Source: an uncultured Odoribacter sp. (lineage in GTDB: Bacteria > Bacteroidota > Bacteroidia > Bacteroidales > Marinifilaceae). Taken from it: a stretch of DNA of 64,000 nt. The notes below the pieces were generated by a model. The model had not been told where the DNA came from. It searched no databases and worked only from the letters and a program-made list of their open reading frames with translations. Every line of letters begins with the position of its first letter. Position 1 is the stretch's first letter. A program made the position numbers and the translations under genes. The stretch lies in contig UQTM01000008.1 in the NCBI GenBank assembly GCA_900544025.1, forward strand, positions 1 through 64,000. Reading direction: 5' to 3'. Shown piece after piece: positions 15,043 to 23,140 of the stretch.

Positions 15043-15840
15043 ATGAGAAGTGTTTATTTGCTTGTATTGTTTTTTGTTTCTTTCGTGCTGGTACAATGTG
15101 CCACTGTACCCGTAACCGGAAGAAAACAGTTGCTTATTATGCCGGAAAGTGAAATGGTACAAATGAGCCTGACTTCGTACGATAGTTTTTTAAAGGAAAA
15201 TCAGCTATCGAAAGATGCTGTGGCGACCCGGCAGGTGAAAAATGTGGGAGCCCGTATTGCTGCCGCTGTCGAGACTTATTTGAAGTCGCAGGGGCAGGAG
15301 GAATTGGTTAAAGATTTTAAATGGGAATTCAATCTGGTGCAAAGCAAAGAAGTGAACGCCTGGTGTATGCCCGGAGGAAAAGTGGTCGTTTATGAAGGAA
15401 TCCTTCCCGTGTGTAAAGACGATGAGGGATTGGCCGTGGTGATGGGGCATGAGATCGCTCATGCAATAGCCCGGCACGGCAATGAGCGGATGAGCCAGCA
15501 GATGTTGCTGGAGGCGGGAAGTGCTGCTGCGGCCTATGCCTTAAAAGATAAGCCGGAAACGACGAAAACCTTGTTGGGAACCGCTATCGGCCTGGGTTCG
15601 AACTATGGGGTGGTTTTACCTTTTTCCCGTAAGCATGAATATGAGGCAGACCGTTTGGGATTGATCTTTATGACCATTGCAGGTTATCAGCCGGAAAGGG
15701 CGGTGGAATTCTGGACACGGATGTCGGAAGCGACGGCAGGACAGAAAGTGCCCGAGTTTATGTCCACGCATCCTTCCGATGCCAATCGTATCGCTCAAAT
15801 TAAGGCATTGTTACCGGAGGCTTTGAAATATAAAAAATAA
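15043..15840 (+). CDS. M48-family metallopeptidase lipoprotein (Oma1/LoiP-like)
   Basis: The 265-aa protein has a lipoprotein signal (LLVLFFVSFVLVQC, lipidated Cys at about residue 20) and the M48 zinc site VMGHEIAHAIARHG with the downstream ligand EYEADRLG. This places it with outer-membrane-anchored M48 proteases of the LoiP/BepA type that act in envelope quality control. I use the ATG at 15043; the GTG at 15025 only adds six basic codons before the signal. It stands alone between the queA terminator and the glycosidase gene. Confidence 0.9.
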   Translation: MRSVYLLVLFFVSFVLVQCATVPVTGRKQLLIMPESEMVQMSLTSYDSFLKENQLSKDAVATRQVKNVGARIAAAVETYLKSQGQEELVKDFKWEFNLVQSKEVNAWCMPGGKVVVYEGILPVCKDDEGLAVVMGHEIAHAIARHGNERMSQQMLLEAGSAAAAYALKDKPETTKTLLGTAIGLGSNYGVVLPFSRKHEYEADRLGLIFMTIAGYQPERAVEFWTRMSEATAGQKVPEFMSTHPSDANRIAQIKALLPEALKYKK

Positions 15841-15897
15841 AAATTAGTTTTACACTATTGTTAAAAGGCGAGTAAATTAATTTTTAATCTGAATTAA

Positions 15898-17658
15898 ATG
15901 ACGAAGTATTGTTTTTTGTTTTTGGTGTGGTGTGTTGCCATAAGTTCGTTGTCTGCCCAGGTGTTGCCGGGAGTAGAAGATTTTAATGAATTGAAGGATA
16001 CCAAGCCGGTTAATCAGCAGGCGTGGGATCAGTTTGGGAAGAAAATCATCGTGAGTTGGGGGACGAAGGATGTACGCTATAGCAAAACCAATGTTCCTGC
16101 ACTCGGAAAGGTGGAAAAGAAATGGAAAACGTCTGCCTGGAAAGGTGAGCGGGTGCATGAGCAGGCTTTGATTTGGGGAGGCGTCGGCTGCAAGGGGATC
16201 ACTCCGGTCGTTTCCGATTTGGTCGGTCCCGGTGGGTCCCGGATTCCGGCTGCTGCCGTGAAAGCGAATTTTGTGCGTTATGTCATGACGGACGAGCTGA
16301 ATAAGGGCGGGAAAGGCGGATGCGGTTACCGTCCCGATAAAACAAAATTCGATTCTTCTTTGGTGGCGGATATGATCGATGTAATCCCTGTTCGGGATCT
16401 GGAAGCCCGGAATACTCAGCCTGTTTGGGTAAGTGTCCAAGTCCCCTTAAATGCTAAGGCAGGGGTCTATAAGGGTAAAGTGAAATTTCAGACAGCAGGA
16501 GTTAAATTGCCCGCTCTCGATATAGAATTACGGGTATTGGACAAAAGTTTGCCTGCCCCGAAAGACTGGGCGTTCCATCTGGATTTGTGGCAGCATCCGT
16601 TTTCGGTTGCCCGTTATTATAATGTGCCGTTGTGGAGCGATGAACATTTGGAGCTGATGCGTCCTTTGATGAAGATTTTGGCGGATGCCGGACAAAAGGT
16701 AATCACGGCCACTTTGCTGCATGCTCCCTGGGGAGGCCAGACACATGATAAGTTCGAGTCGATGGTGATGCGGATTAAAAAACTCGATGGAAGCTGGAGT
16801 TTCGACTATGCTGTGTTCGATAAGTGGGTAGAGTATATGATGAGTATGGGAATCGATAAACAGATTAATTGTTTTTCTATGATTCCGTGGAAACTTTCTT
16901 TCCAATACTTCGATCAGGCATCCAATACATTGAAATATTTGGATGCAAAGGTCGGAACTCCCGGATACAACGATTATTGGCGTGCTTTCTTGAAGGATTT
17001 TGCAGCGCATTTGAAACAGAAGGGATGGTTTGAGATTACAACCATTGCGATGGACGAACGTCCTATGGCTTCCATGCAGCAGGTGATTAAATTGGTGAAA
17101 GAAGCCGATCCTAATTATAAAGTAGCTTTAGCGGGTAATTACCACAAGGAGATAGAAGCCGATCTGTATGATTATTGTGTTGCTTCCGGACAGTTTTTCT
17201 CGCCAGAGGTATTAGCAGCCCGGAAGGCGGCCGGAAAAGTCAGTACGGTTTATACTTGTTGTACGGAGCCTTATCCGAATACTTTCTCGTTTTCCCCTAC
17301 TGCTGAAGCGGTATGGTTGCCTTTGTATGCTTCTGCCAAAGGTTTTGACGGTTATTTGCGCTGGGCTTATAATAGCTGGACAGAGAATCCGCTTCCGGAT
17401 ACGCGTTTCCATACCTGGGCGGCAGGCGATTGTTATTTGGTATATCCCGGCGGTCGGTCTTCCATCCGTATGGAACGTTTGGTCGAAGGTATTCAGATGT
17501 TTGAAAAAATCCGGATTTTGCGGGAACAATATAAAGATCAGCCCGAAAAGCTGGCTGCTTTGGAGCAGGCTTTGGCCGGGTTCGATATTTCCGTACTTGC
17601 CAAACGTCCGGCAGCCGAAATGGTGAATGCCGTAAATGCAGAGATCAATAAGCTTTAA
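15898..17658 (+). CDS. GH123-type β-N-acetylgalactosaminidase (DUF4091 domain)
   Basis: A 586-aa secreted protein: Sec signal (residues 1-20, ending SSLSA), an N-terminal β-domain to about 210, then a TIM-barrel-like catalytic region with AMDERPM around residue 383. GH123 enzymes use an adjacent Asp-Glu pair for substrate-assisted cleavage of terminal β-GalNAc, and the DE here fits. Further barrel motifs are VYTCCTEPYPNTF and DGYLRWAYNSWTENPL. Host glycolipids and mucin-type glycans carry such GalNAc. It stands alone with a terminator after it; no SusC/SusD genes are nearby. Confidence 0.8.
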   Translation: MTKYCFLFLVWCVAISSLSAQVLPGVEDFNELKDTKPVNQQAWDQFGKKIIVSWGTKDVRYSKTNVPALGKVEKKWKTSAWKGERVHEQALIWGGVGCKGITPVVSDLVGPGGSRIPAAAVKANFVRYVMTDELNKGGKGGCGYRPDKTKFDSSLVADMIDVIPVRDLEARNTQPVWVSVQVPLNAKAGVYKGKVKFQTAGVKLPALDIELRVLDKSLPAPKDWAFHLDLWQHPFSVARYYNVPLWSDEHLELMRPLMKILADAGQKVITATLLHAPWGGQTHDKFESMVMRIKKLDGSWSFDYAVFDKWVEYMMSMGIDKQINCFSMIPWKLSFQYFDQASNTLKYLDAKVGTPGYNDYWRAFLKDFAAHLKQKGWFEITTIAMDERPMASMQQVIKLVKEADPNYKVALAGNYHKEIEADLYDYCVASGQFFSPEVLAARKAAGKVSTVYTCCTEPYPNTFSFSPTAEAVWLPLYASAKGFDGYLRWAYNSWTENPLPDTRFHTWAAGDCYLVYPGGRSSIRMERLVEGIQMFEKIRILREQYKDQPEKLAALEQALAGFDISVLAKRPAAEMVNAVNAEINKL

Positions 17659-17720
17659 GGGATGTGTGAAATGAAATCGGACTTTTGGAACAGTTAAAAA
17701 GCTTTTGAATAAAAATAAGA

Positions 17721-17764
17721 AAAAAGAGAACGCTCGAACCAGACAGGTTGCGTTCTCTTTTTTT
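17721..17764. terminator. Strong terminator after the GH123 gene
   Basis: AAAAAGAGAACGC (17721-17733) pairs with GCGTTCTCTTTTT (17750-17762), with a nested AACC/GGTT pairing in the loop. Confidence 0.85.
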
Positions 17765-17939
17765 ATGCTCTTTCAAATCTTGGGGTTCCTGTAGAAATAG
17801 TCGATGAACTATGTTTTTCGTGTATTCTTACCAAAACATTAAAAGTCAGTTCGCCTTTGCTCATCGGTCGTGTTACAATTTCAATGAGTTCCGGGAATGG
17901 GATATTTTTGTTCCGGATAGCGTTTCCGGAAGCGGGAAG
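17763..17939 (-). pseudogene. Possible gene remnant following the thioredoxin-like gene
   Basis: Immediately after the stop of the thioredoxin-like gene, and in the same frame, 58 further codons are open to a TAA at 17763-17765. The translation has a protein-like stretch (NIPFPELIEIVTRPMSKGEL and RIHEKHSSSTISTGTPRFER). The only internal ATG gives a 34-aa peptide. It could be a remnant of a deleted gene or chance; I do not recognise it. Confidence 0.25.
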
Positions 17940-18470
17940 TTAATTTAGCTTTTTAGTTTCTTTGCTTATTTTTTTATATAGCGTTTTGGTTTTGGATTCT
18001 TGTAGCGGATTACTTTTGGTTATGATTTCGTTTTCTGGATTTAGTAGAATAAAATTTGTGTTTATAAGTTGATTCGCTCTTTGTATCACATTGGATTTGT
18101 CGTATATTATGTTAATGCCTAAGTTGTGTAGAGAGCAATAGGCATTAAATGTTTTTATACTATTAGTCGTTACGACATATATATGAGGGATTCCTGTACA
18201 TTGATTCAGAAAATTATCGGTTGAAGGTAGATTACTTAAACATACGCCACAATCTCCTTCTAAAAATACAATACATTTATATGAAGGAATGCCTAAAAAA
18301 TTTTTTAAACCGATGAATAAGCTATCCTTGTGAGCAATCTTGGTTTCTTGTTCGGGCATTTTGAATTTTGTGTAATTTTTATTCGAAGGCCGGCTTTGGC
18401 AAGAAAATAGAATCAATAGGAAAGAAAAGATGCTAATCCTTATAGTTGTATTTATATAGCTGATATTCAT
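17940..18470 (-). CDS. Thioredoxin-like lipoprotein, partner of the β-propeller/NVEALA locus
   Basis: A 176-aa protein with a lipoprotein signal (ISIFSFLLILFSC, Cys at about 24) and a thioredoxin-like body: CIVFLEGDCGVCLSNLPS carries a CxxC (CGVC), followed by HIYVVTTNS, INIIYDK and NTNFILLNPENEII, the strands of a redoxin fold. Similar short redoxin lipoproteins accompany 6-bladed β-propeller and NVEALA peptide genes in Bacteroidales. Its start overlaps the propeller gene by 38 bp, so the two are translationally linked. A role in handling the cysteines of the secreted peptide is inference. Confidence 0.7.
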   Translation of the reverse strand: MNISYINTTIRISIFSFLLILFSCQSRPSNKNYTKFKMPEQETKIAHKDSLFIGLKNFLGIPSYKCIVFLEGDCGVCLSNLPSTDNFLNQCTGIPHIYVVTTNSIKTFNAYCSLHNLGINIIYDKSNVIQRANQLINTNFILLNPENEIITKSNPLQESKTKTLYKKISKETKKLN

Positions 18471-19476
18471 AATCTTTATTCATTAGAATACAATATAAAT
18501 TGTCCTCGTCCACAGCAATCCCGTTAGGGAGGCCTTCGTTTATCTCATATTGGAGTTGTGGCATGCCATCCCAGTTGAAAACGATGATTTTTTTAGGCTC
18601 AGGTTCATTGTCTTTAGCTACTTCTCCTTCATATATACAGTATATGTTTTCATTTGTAGCGTAAATGTTGTCACAGCCAACGACTGTTTGGGGAGTTGTT
18701 CCGATCCACTTTGGCTTGAATCCATCGACGCTTTTATATATAGGTTCATTAAAATATTTTATTGTATTAGGCGTGATCGAGTTGTTTTTTATATCGAATA
18801 TCTCTAATACACCCCCAATATAAGTCAGGATCGCTAATTTGTTCCCGTCGGGTTTCAAGATACATTGGGGAGCATAATTGAAAATAGCCCGATTTTCCTC
18901 TTTGTCTATTGTAAGTTTAGGATAATTTTCGAATTGGGAGGTTATCTTATTATTGGTATCTATAATAGCAAACCTTACCTGAGCATTTCCTCTGATTATA
19001 AATGAATCGTCAGAAGGAATGGCCTGTAATGCAAAAAACGGTATGCTGTTCAATTTGATTTCAGAGAAAGATATTGTTTTTTGTGTTGATATGTCGGCAA
19101 TGTTGTATTTTATGATCTTTTTTAAATTGGCTTCATAGGTCGTTAATGTTTTAGTTTTAGGATTATAATTTAAAGAAGAGGGGAATATAATTTCACCTGG
19201 ACCCCGTCCTTTATTGCCAAAACTTCCTATGTGCTTACCGTTTATTTTGTTGAATATATGAAAACAGGTATCTCTGTTATATGAGTCGTGCACAATCAAT
19301 AGGCTATCTATAATCATCATTTCTTGGGGAGATGAAAATATAAATGTTGTATTTAAAGCAGTACCTTTTAATTCTTTTTTTAATGGTATATTTATTCCTG
19401 TATAATGGATTTTTTCCTGAGAACAAGAAGATATAAGAAATACAAGAGCCAATATTTTAAATATGAATTTTTTCAT
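18433..19476 (-). CDS. 6-bladed β-propeller lipoprotein (BF3164-like)
   Basis: A 347-aa lipoprotein (signal KKFIFKILALVFLISSC, Cys18) with repeated β-propeller blades: FHIFNKINGKHIGSFGNKGRGPGE, TLTTYEANLKKIIKYN, GNKLAILTYIGGVLEIFD, NIYATNENIYCIYEG and the closing blade GIAVDEDNLYCILMN. The GNKGRGPGEI segment is characteristic of the Bacteroidales BF3164/6-bladed propeller family, which is found beside NVEALA peptides. It lies on the cell surface or periplasmic face; ligand unknown. The gene sits between the frameshifted peptide gene and the thioredoxin-like gene, all on the minus strand. Confidence 0.8.
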   Translation of the reverse strand: MKKFIFKILALVFLISSCSQEKIHYTGINIPLKKELKGTALNTTFIFSSPQEMMIIDSLLIVHDSYNRDTCFHIFNKINGKHIGSFGNKGRGPGEIIFPSSLNYNPKTKTLTTYEANLKKIIKYNIADISTQKTISFSEIKLNSIPFFALQAIPSDDSFIIRGNAQVRFAIIDTNNKITSQFENYPKLTIDKEENRAIFNYAPQCILKPDGNKLAILTYIGGVLEIFDIKNNSITPNTIKYFNEPIYKSVDGFKPKWIGTTPQTVVGCDNIYATNENIYCIYEGEVAKDNEPEPKKIIVFNWDGMPQLQYEINEGLPNGIAVDEDNLYCILMNKDYEYQLYKYNYKD

Positions 19477-19531
19477 ATGCTTTTTGAAATAAATAAGGTT
19501 ACCTATATCTTTCAGATAGCTTATTTGTTTT

Positions 19532-19794
19532 TTAATTACATGAGTGCGAACCTGTCAGGTTTCCTTTGCCACTAACAGTTGTTCCACATTCTCCGCATGT
19601 AGCTTCACATTTTTTTGAGCTGCCTACACATCTCCAGCTTGTTGTCGTTTCTCCGGCAGCGTTTGCAGAAGCTTCGATTTGATCTATTAATAACTGAACG
19701 AAACATCCTCTTTGGTTATCTTTGAGTTTATTCTTACAACTGCTGCGGTGATTAGTGACAAAGTAACGATGGCTTTTAATGTTTTCTTTTTCAT
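19532..19794 (-). pseudogene. NVEALA-like secreted Cys-rich peptide, frameshifted
   Basis: An ATG at 19794 begins MKKKTLKAIVTLSLITAAVV, a secretion signal typical of NVEALA-family peptides, but this frame stops after 35 codons. From about codon 20 the -1 frame continues as KNKLKDNQRGCFVQLLID, QIEASANAAGE and a mature region WRCVGSSKKCEATCGECG ending SHSCN before a TAA at 19532. The span of 263 nt is one base short of 88 codons, consistent with a single-base deletion or sequencing error. The mature part has six cysteines. It is followed 55 bp later by the β-propeller gene. Confidence 0.65.
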
Positions 19795-20379
19795 GGTTAT
19801 AATTTTTAATTAAAATTTAGGTTTTTATTGGAGGGGATCGGCATAGCTTCCTTTTTTGTAATTGAATTATACAGTAATGATCGATTGATTTTCTTATCGT
19901 GATATAATTTTTGTTATCATAATTATTTGTTTTGCAAATTAATATAATATGAACAAACATGCAAGTGGGTGTAGATGATTTAATTATTATATTTTAATAA
20001 AAATGATTTGTGTTTTTGAATTTTGTAGAATAAATGGAAGGATATGTTGTTGATAATAAGTTGTTTTATGTGTATGTGCAGGAAAATATAAATTCATTGT
20101 GGTATTTTTTCTTATAAAGAAAATGTATTTTTTTGATTTATTTTATTCCTCTTTTTGCGATTTATGCTTTCTCATATTTCCTGCTTTTTCAGAAAAAGGT
20201 TCGTATCGTCCGACGTCCATGTTTTTCTATAGCCGGGAGGTGAAAGTCAGCCTGTCCTTAATAAATGGAGTAAATGACTACAGAGAAATGGAAAATTTTA
20301 TAACGATGGGGCAAGAGCAATGAGAAATGAAAATAAAATAGGAGAGTAAGATCGATTGACCGGGGAGGGGATATAAAAA
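19795..20379. other. AT-rich intergenic region without a supported gene
   Basis: The region is long, very AT-rich and contains the presumed promoter of the minus-strand peptide operon near 19.85-19.95 kb, though no perfect TAnnTTTG box is visible there. A 74-codon frame at 20099-20323 starts at a GTG in T-rich sequence and has no credible protein features, so I do not call it. Confidence 0.4.
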
Positions 20380-20408
20380 GATAGCAACAGGAATTTCCTG
20401 CTGCTATC
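20380..20408 (-). terminator. spt terminator
   Basis: GATAGCAACAGGAA pairs with TTCCTGCTGCTATC (one G·T pair, single-base loop), followed on the minus strand by five T residues. Confidence 0.85.
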
Positions 20409-20445
20409 AAACTTTAACCTTACCTAAAAAACAGGGGCGGTTGTA

Positions 20446-21702
20446 TTATTTGTCCAATTTGCTGGCGTCTATCAGGATTTCTTTGTTGTATTCTCCTTTT
20501 GCCAGTTTTTCAGATACGTTCTTGAAAGCTTTGATCGTGTATTCCACGTCCTCTAAGGTGTGCATTGCCGTCGGGATTAAGCGAAGCAACAATTGTCCTT
20601 TTGGAATTACCGGGTAAACAACGATAGAACAGAACAGATTGTAGTTTTCACGAAGATCGAAAACAACCTGCATTCCTTCGGCAACGCTTCCGGAAAGATA
20701 AACCGGAGTTACCATCGAGTTGGTTACACCGATGTTTAAGCCATCTGCTTTTAGGCCGCTTTGCAGGGCATGAGCGATCTTCCACAGTTTTTCCCGTCTT
20801 TCCGGCTGTGTTCTCAGCATTTCCAGACGCTTGATAGATCCTTCCACGATAGGCATCGGCAATGATTTGGCAAACATCTGTGAGCGCATGTTATAACGCA
20901 GGTACATGCAGATGTCTTCTTCGCTCGCTACGAAACCGCCGATTCCTGCCATTGCTTTGGCAAATGTTCCGAAATACAGGTCGATTTTATCCTGAACGCC
21001 GAAATGCTCTCCGGTTCCTGCACCTGTCGGTCCCATTGTTCCGAAACCATGTGCGTCGTCCACTAAAAAGCGGAAATTATATTTATCTTTCAGGGCTGCG
21101 ATTTCATCTAATTTTCCGAGGTCTCCCGCCATTCCGAAAACACCTTCCGTGATGACCAGAATACCGCCGCCTGTCGTTTCAACATATTTTGTGGCGTGCT
21201 CCAGTTGTTTTTCCAGGCTTTCCATATCGTTATGCACATATACATAACGTTTTGCCGGAGAAAGGCGTAAGCCGTCCATGATGCAGGCGTGCGATTCGGC
21301 GTCATATACGATACAGTCGAAGCGGCTGGTCATTGCATCGATGATTGAAACCATCCCCTGATAACCGAAATTCAGTAAGAATGCATCCGGTTTGCCGACA
21401 AATTCAGCCAACTGTGTTTCAAGATATTCGTGGCGTGAAGTTTGTCCACTCATCATACGGGCTCCCATTGGATAGGCCATACCCCATTGTGCTGCTGCTT
21501 CAGCATCTATTTTCCGTACTTCCGGGTCGTTAGCCAATCCGATGTAGTTGTTCAAGCTCCAATTCAATACATCTTTTCCGCGAAATTTCATGCGGGGACC
21601 GATTTCCCCTTCCAATTTCGGAAATGCGAAGTAGCCGTGTGCTTCTTTAGCATACTTGCCGATATTTCCTTTCTGATTTTTTACTCTTTCAAAAATGTCC
21701 AC
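20446..21702 (-). CDS. spt: Serine palmitoyltransferase (sphingolipid synthesis)
   Basis: A 418-aa PLP enzyme of the α-oxoamine synthase family: WSLNNYIGLANDPEV, LNFGYQGM, DAESHACIMDG, the aspartate region FLVDDAHGFGTMG and the PLP lysine in FGTFAKAMAGIGGF (about residue 250). Bacteroidetes Spt condenses serine with an acyl-CoA to 3-ketosphinganine, the first step to the sphingolipids of this phylum. Its strong similarity in layout to Bacteroides Spt makes this more likely than glycine C-acetyltransferase. A TACCTTTG promoter box precedes it and a terminator follows, so it is monocistronic. Confidence 0.85.
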   Translation of the reverse strand: MDIFERVKNQKGNIGKYAKEAHGYFAFPKLEGEIGPRMKFRGKDVLNWSLNNYIGLANDPEVRKIDAEAAAQWGMAYPMGARMMSGQTSRHEYLETQLAEFVGKPDAFLLNFGYQGMVSIIDAMTSRFDCIVYDAESHACIMDGLRLSPAKRYVYVHNDMESLEKQLEHATKYVETTGGGILVITEGVFGMAGDLGKLDEIAALKDKYNFRFLVDDAHGFGTMGPTGAGTGEHFGVQDKIDLYFGTFAKAMAGIGGFVASEEDICMYLRYNMRSQMFAKSLPMPIVEGSIKRLEMLRTQPERREKLWKIAHALQSGLKADGLNIGVTNSMVTPVYLSGSVAEGMQVVFDLRENYNLFCSIVVYPVIPKGQLLLRLIPTAMHTLEDVEYTIKAFKNVSEKLAKGEYNKEILIDASKLDK

Positions 21703-21749
21703 GTCGATATGATTTTGAAAATTTGTAGATACTTTGTTCTAAAACTTTG

Positions 21750-21757
21750 CAAAGGTA
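21750..21757 (-). promoter_or_regulatory. spt promoter -7 box
   Basis: TACCTTTG on the minus strand, 48 bp before the spt ATG. Confidence 0.65.
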
Positions 21758-21860
21758 ATAAAATAAGATAAATGCACATCGCTTAACTGGAAAAAGTGGT
21801 GTTTTACCTTTTGACTTTAACTTTTAACCTCTTTTTTGTTGCATGTTGTAAATTATGGCC

Positions 21861-21868
21861 TATCTTTG
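21861..21868 (+). promoter_or_regulatory. bamD promoter -7 box
   Basis: TATCTTTG, 26 bp before the bamD ATG; no competing box nearby. Confidence 0.65.
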
Positions 21869-21894
21869 CATGATGCAAAAAAAGCACTCGTTTT

Positions 21895-22695
21895 ATGAAG
21901 AAATTGTTAGGATTTTTGCTGGGTTTCTTGTTACTGACTTCGTGTGGGGAATATCAGAAATTGTTGAAAAGTAATGATTATCAGCTAATTTATTCAAAAG
22001 CCGTAGAATATTATAACAAGGGGGATTATCAGCGTGCGATGAGTTTGCTGGATGGTATCCGTACCGTGTTTATCGGAACGCCTAAAGCACAAAATATTGC
22101 TTATTATCGTGCTTTTTGCAGTTATAATCAGAAAGATTATGCTTATGCGGCAGAATTGTTCAAGCAATTCGTTACGACTTATCCGGAAAGTCCTTTTGCA
22201 GAAGAGTGCTTGTTTATGTCCGGTTTTTGCGATTATAAAGCTTCGCCCAAGCCCCGTTTGGATCAGCAGCTTACTTCAAAGGCTCTCAATGAATTCCAGT
22301 TGTATCTGAATCGTTATCCCGGAAGCGAACGGAAGGAAAGGATCAACGGATATATGGACGAGTTGAGGGATAAGCTGGCCTATAAGGCTTATTTGGCTGC
22401 GAAAAACTATTACCAACGGGAGCATTATAAAGCTGCCATTATCAGTTTCCAGAATTGTTTGAAGGATTTTCCGGGTTCGAAATACCGGGAAGAAATTATG
22501 TATATGCTTTTCGCTTCAAAATATGAAATGGCGGTGAACAGTGTGGAAGAGAAGAAGCTGGAGCGTTACAATTCTGCGAAGGAGGAATATTATTATTTTG
22601 CCGATGAATACCCGAACAGTAAATATGCGGCGGACATGAAGAAAAAATACGATGTCATTAATAATTTTCTGAAAGACTATAAGTTCGACGATTGA
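21895..22695 (+). CDS. bamD: Outer membrane assembly lipoprotein BamD
   Basis: A 266-aa lipoprotein (signal KKLLGFLLGFLLLTSC, Cys17) built of TPR-like helices: YSKAVEYYNKGDYQRAMSLLD, AQNIAYYRAFCSYNQKDYAYAAELFKQFV, NEFQLYLNRYPGSERKE and AAKNYYQREHYKAAIISFQNCLKDFPGSKYREE. This is the BamD pattern; BamD is the essential lipoprotein partner of BamA in β-barrel insertion. It is followed by rpoZ and coaBC, a gene order seen in other Bacteroidales. Confidence 0.92.
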   Translation: MKKLLGFLLGFLLLTSCGEYQKLLKSNDYQLIYSKAVEYYNKGDYQRAMSLLDGIRTVFIGTPKAQNIAYYRAFCSYNQKDYAYAAELFKQFVTTYPESPFAEECLFMSGFCDYKASPKPRLDQQLTSKALNEFQLYLNRYPGSERKERINGYMDELRDKLAYKAYLAAKNYYQREHYKAAIISFQNCLKDFPGSKYREEIMYMLFASKYEMAVNSVEEKKLERYNSAKEEYYYFADEYPNSKYAADMKKKYDVINNFLKDYKFDD

Positions 22696-22749
22696 TTCAA
22701 TGAGATCTTTTATATCGTTTTTACGTAAACAATAATTTATAAATCAGTT

Positions 22750-23097
22750 ATGGTAGATTTTAAAAAAGTTAAAGCGCCTAATAACACTATTACCAGAAAC
22801 ACAGCTACATTGGCTGCGAAAGCTGATAATAACATTTACGAAGCCGTTGCCGTTATCGCTAAAAGAGCTAACCAGATCGCCGTAGAGATGAAGGACGAGC
22901 TGAGCCGTAAACTTCAGGAATTTGCTTCTTATACCGATAATCTCGAAGAGATTTTTGAAAACCGGGAACAGATCGAGATTTCTAAGTTCTACGAACGTAT
23001 TCCTAAACCGGTATTGATCGCCACTCAGGAATTTGAAGACGGCGAGATTTATTTTAGAAATCCGGCAACCGAAAAGAAACCTGCTAAAAAGGATTGA
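22750..23097 (+). CDS. rpoZ: RNA polymerase omega-subunit family protein
   Basis: A 115-aa protein starting MVDFKKVKAPNNTITRNTATLAAKADNNIYEAVAVIAKRANQIAVEMKDEL in pieces that match the Bacteroidetes RpoZ/omega family: the NIYEAVAVIAKRANQI helix corresponds to the omega signature (…A.KRARQI). The C-terminal part (EISKFYERIPKPVLIATQEFEDGEIYF) is a Bacteroidetes extension. Omega aids β' folding and RNA polymerase assembly. It lies between bamD and coaBC and has a terminator right after it. Confidence 0.8.
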   Translation: MVDFKKVKAPNNTITRNTATLAAKADNNIYEAVAVIAKRANQIAVEMKDELSRKLQEFASYTDNLEEIFENREQIEISKFYERIPKPVLIATQEFEDGEIYFRNPATEKKPAKKD

Positions 23098-23100
23098 TAT

Positions 23101-23125
23101 AAAAGCCGCCTGAGAGCGGCTTTTT
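23101..23125 (+). terminator. rpoZ terminator
   Basis: AAAAGCCGC/GCGGCTTTT around a 6-nt loop with a T-run, 3 bp after the rpoZ stop and only 15 bp before coaBC. Read-through or processing must supply coaBC transcripts unless another promoter exists. Confidence 0.8.
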
Positions 23126-23140
23126 CAATTTTAAATCGCT

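Noticed and set aside
20099..20323. 74-codon frame in the AT-rich gap before spt
   Set aside because: Starts at a GTG in T-rich DNA, Phe-rich, without promoter or recognisable features.
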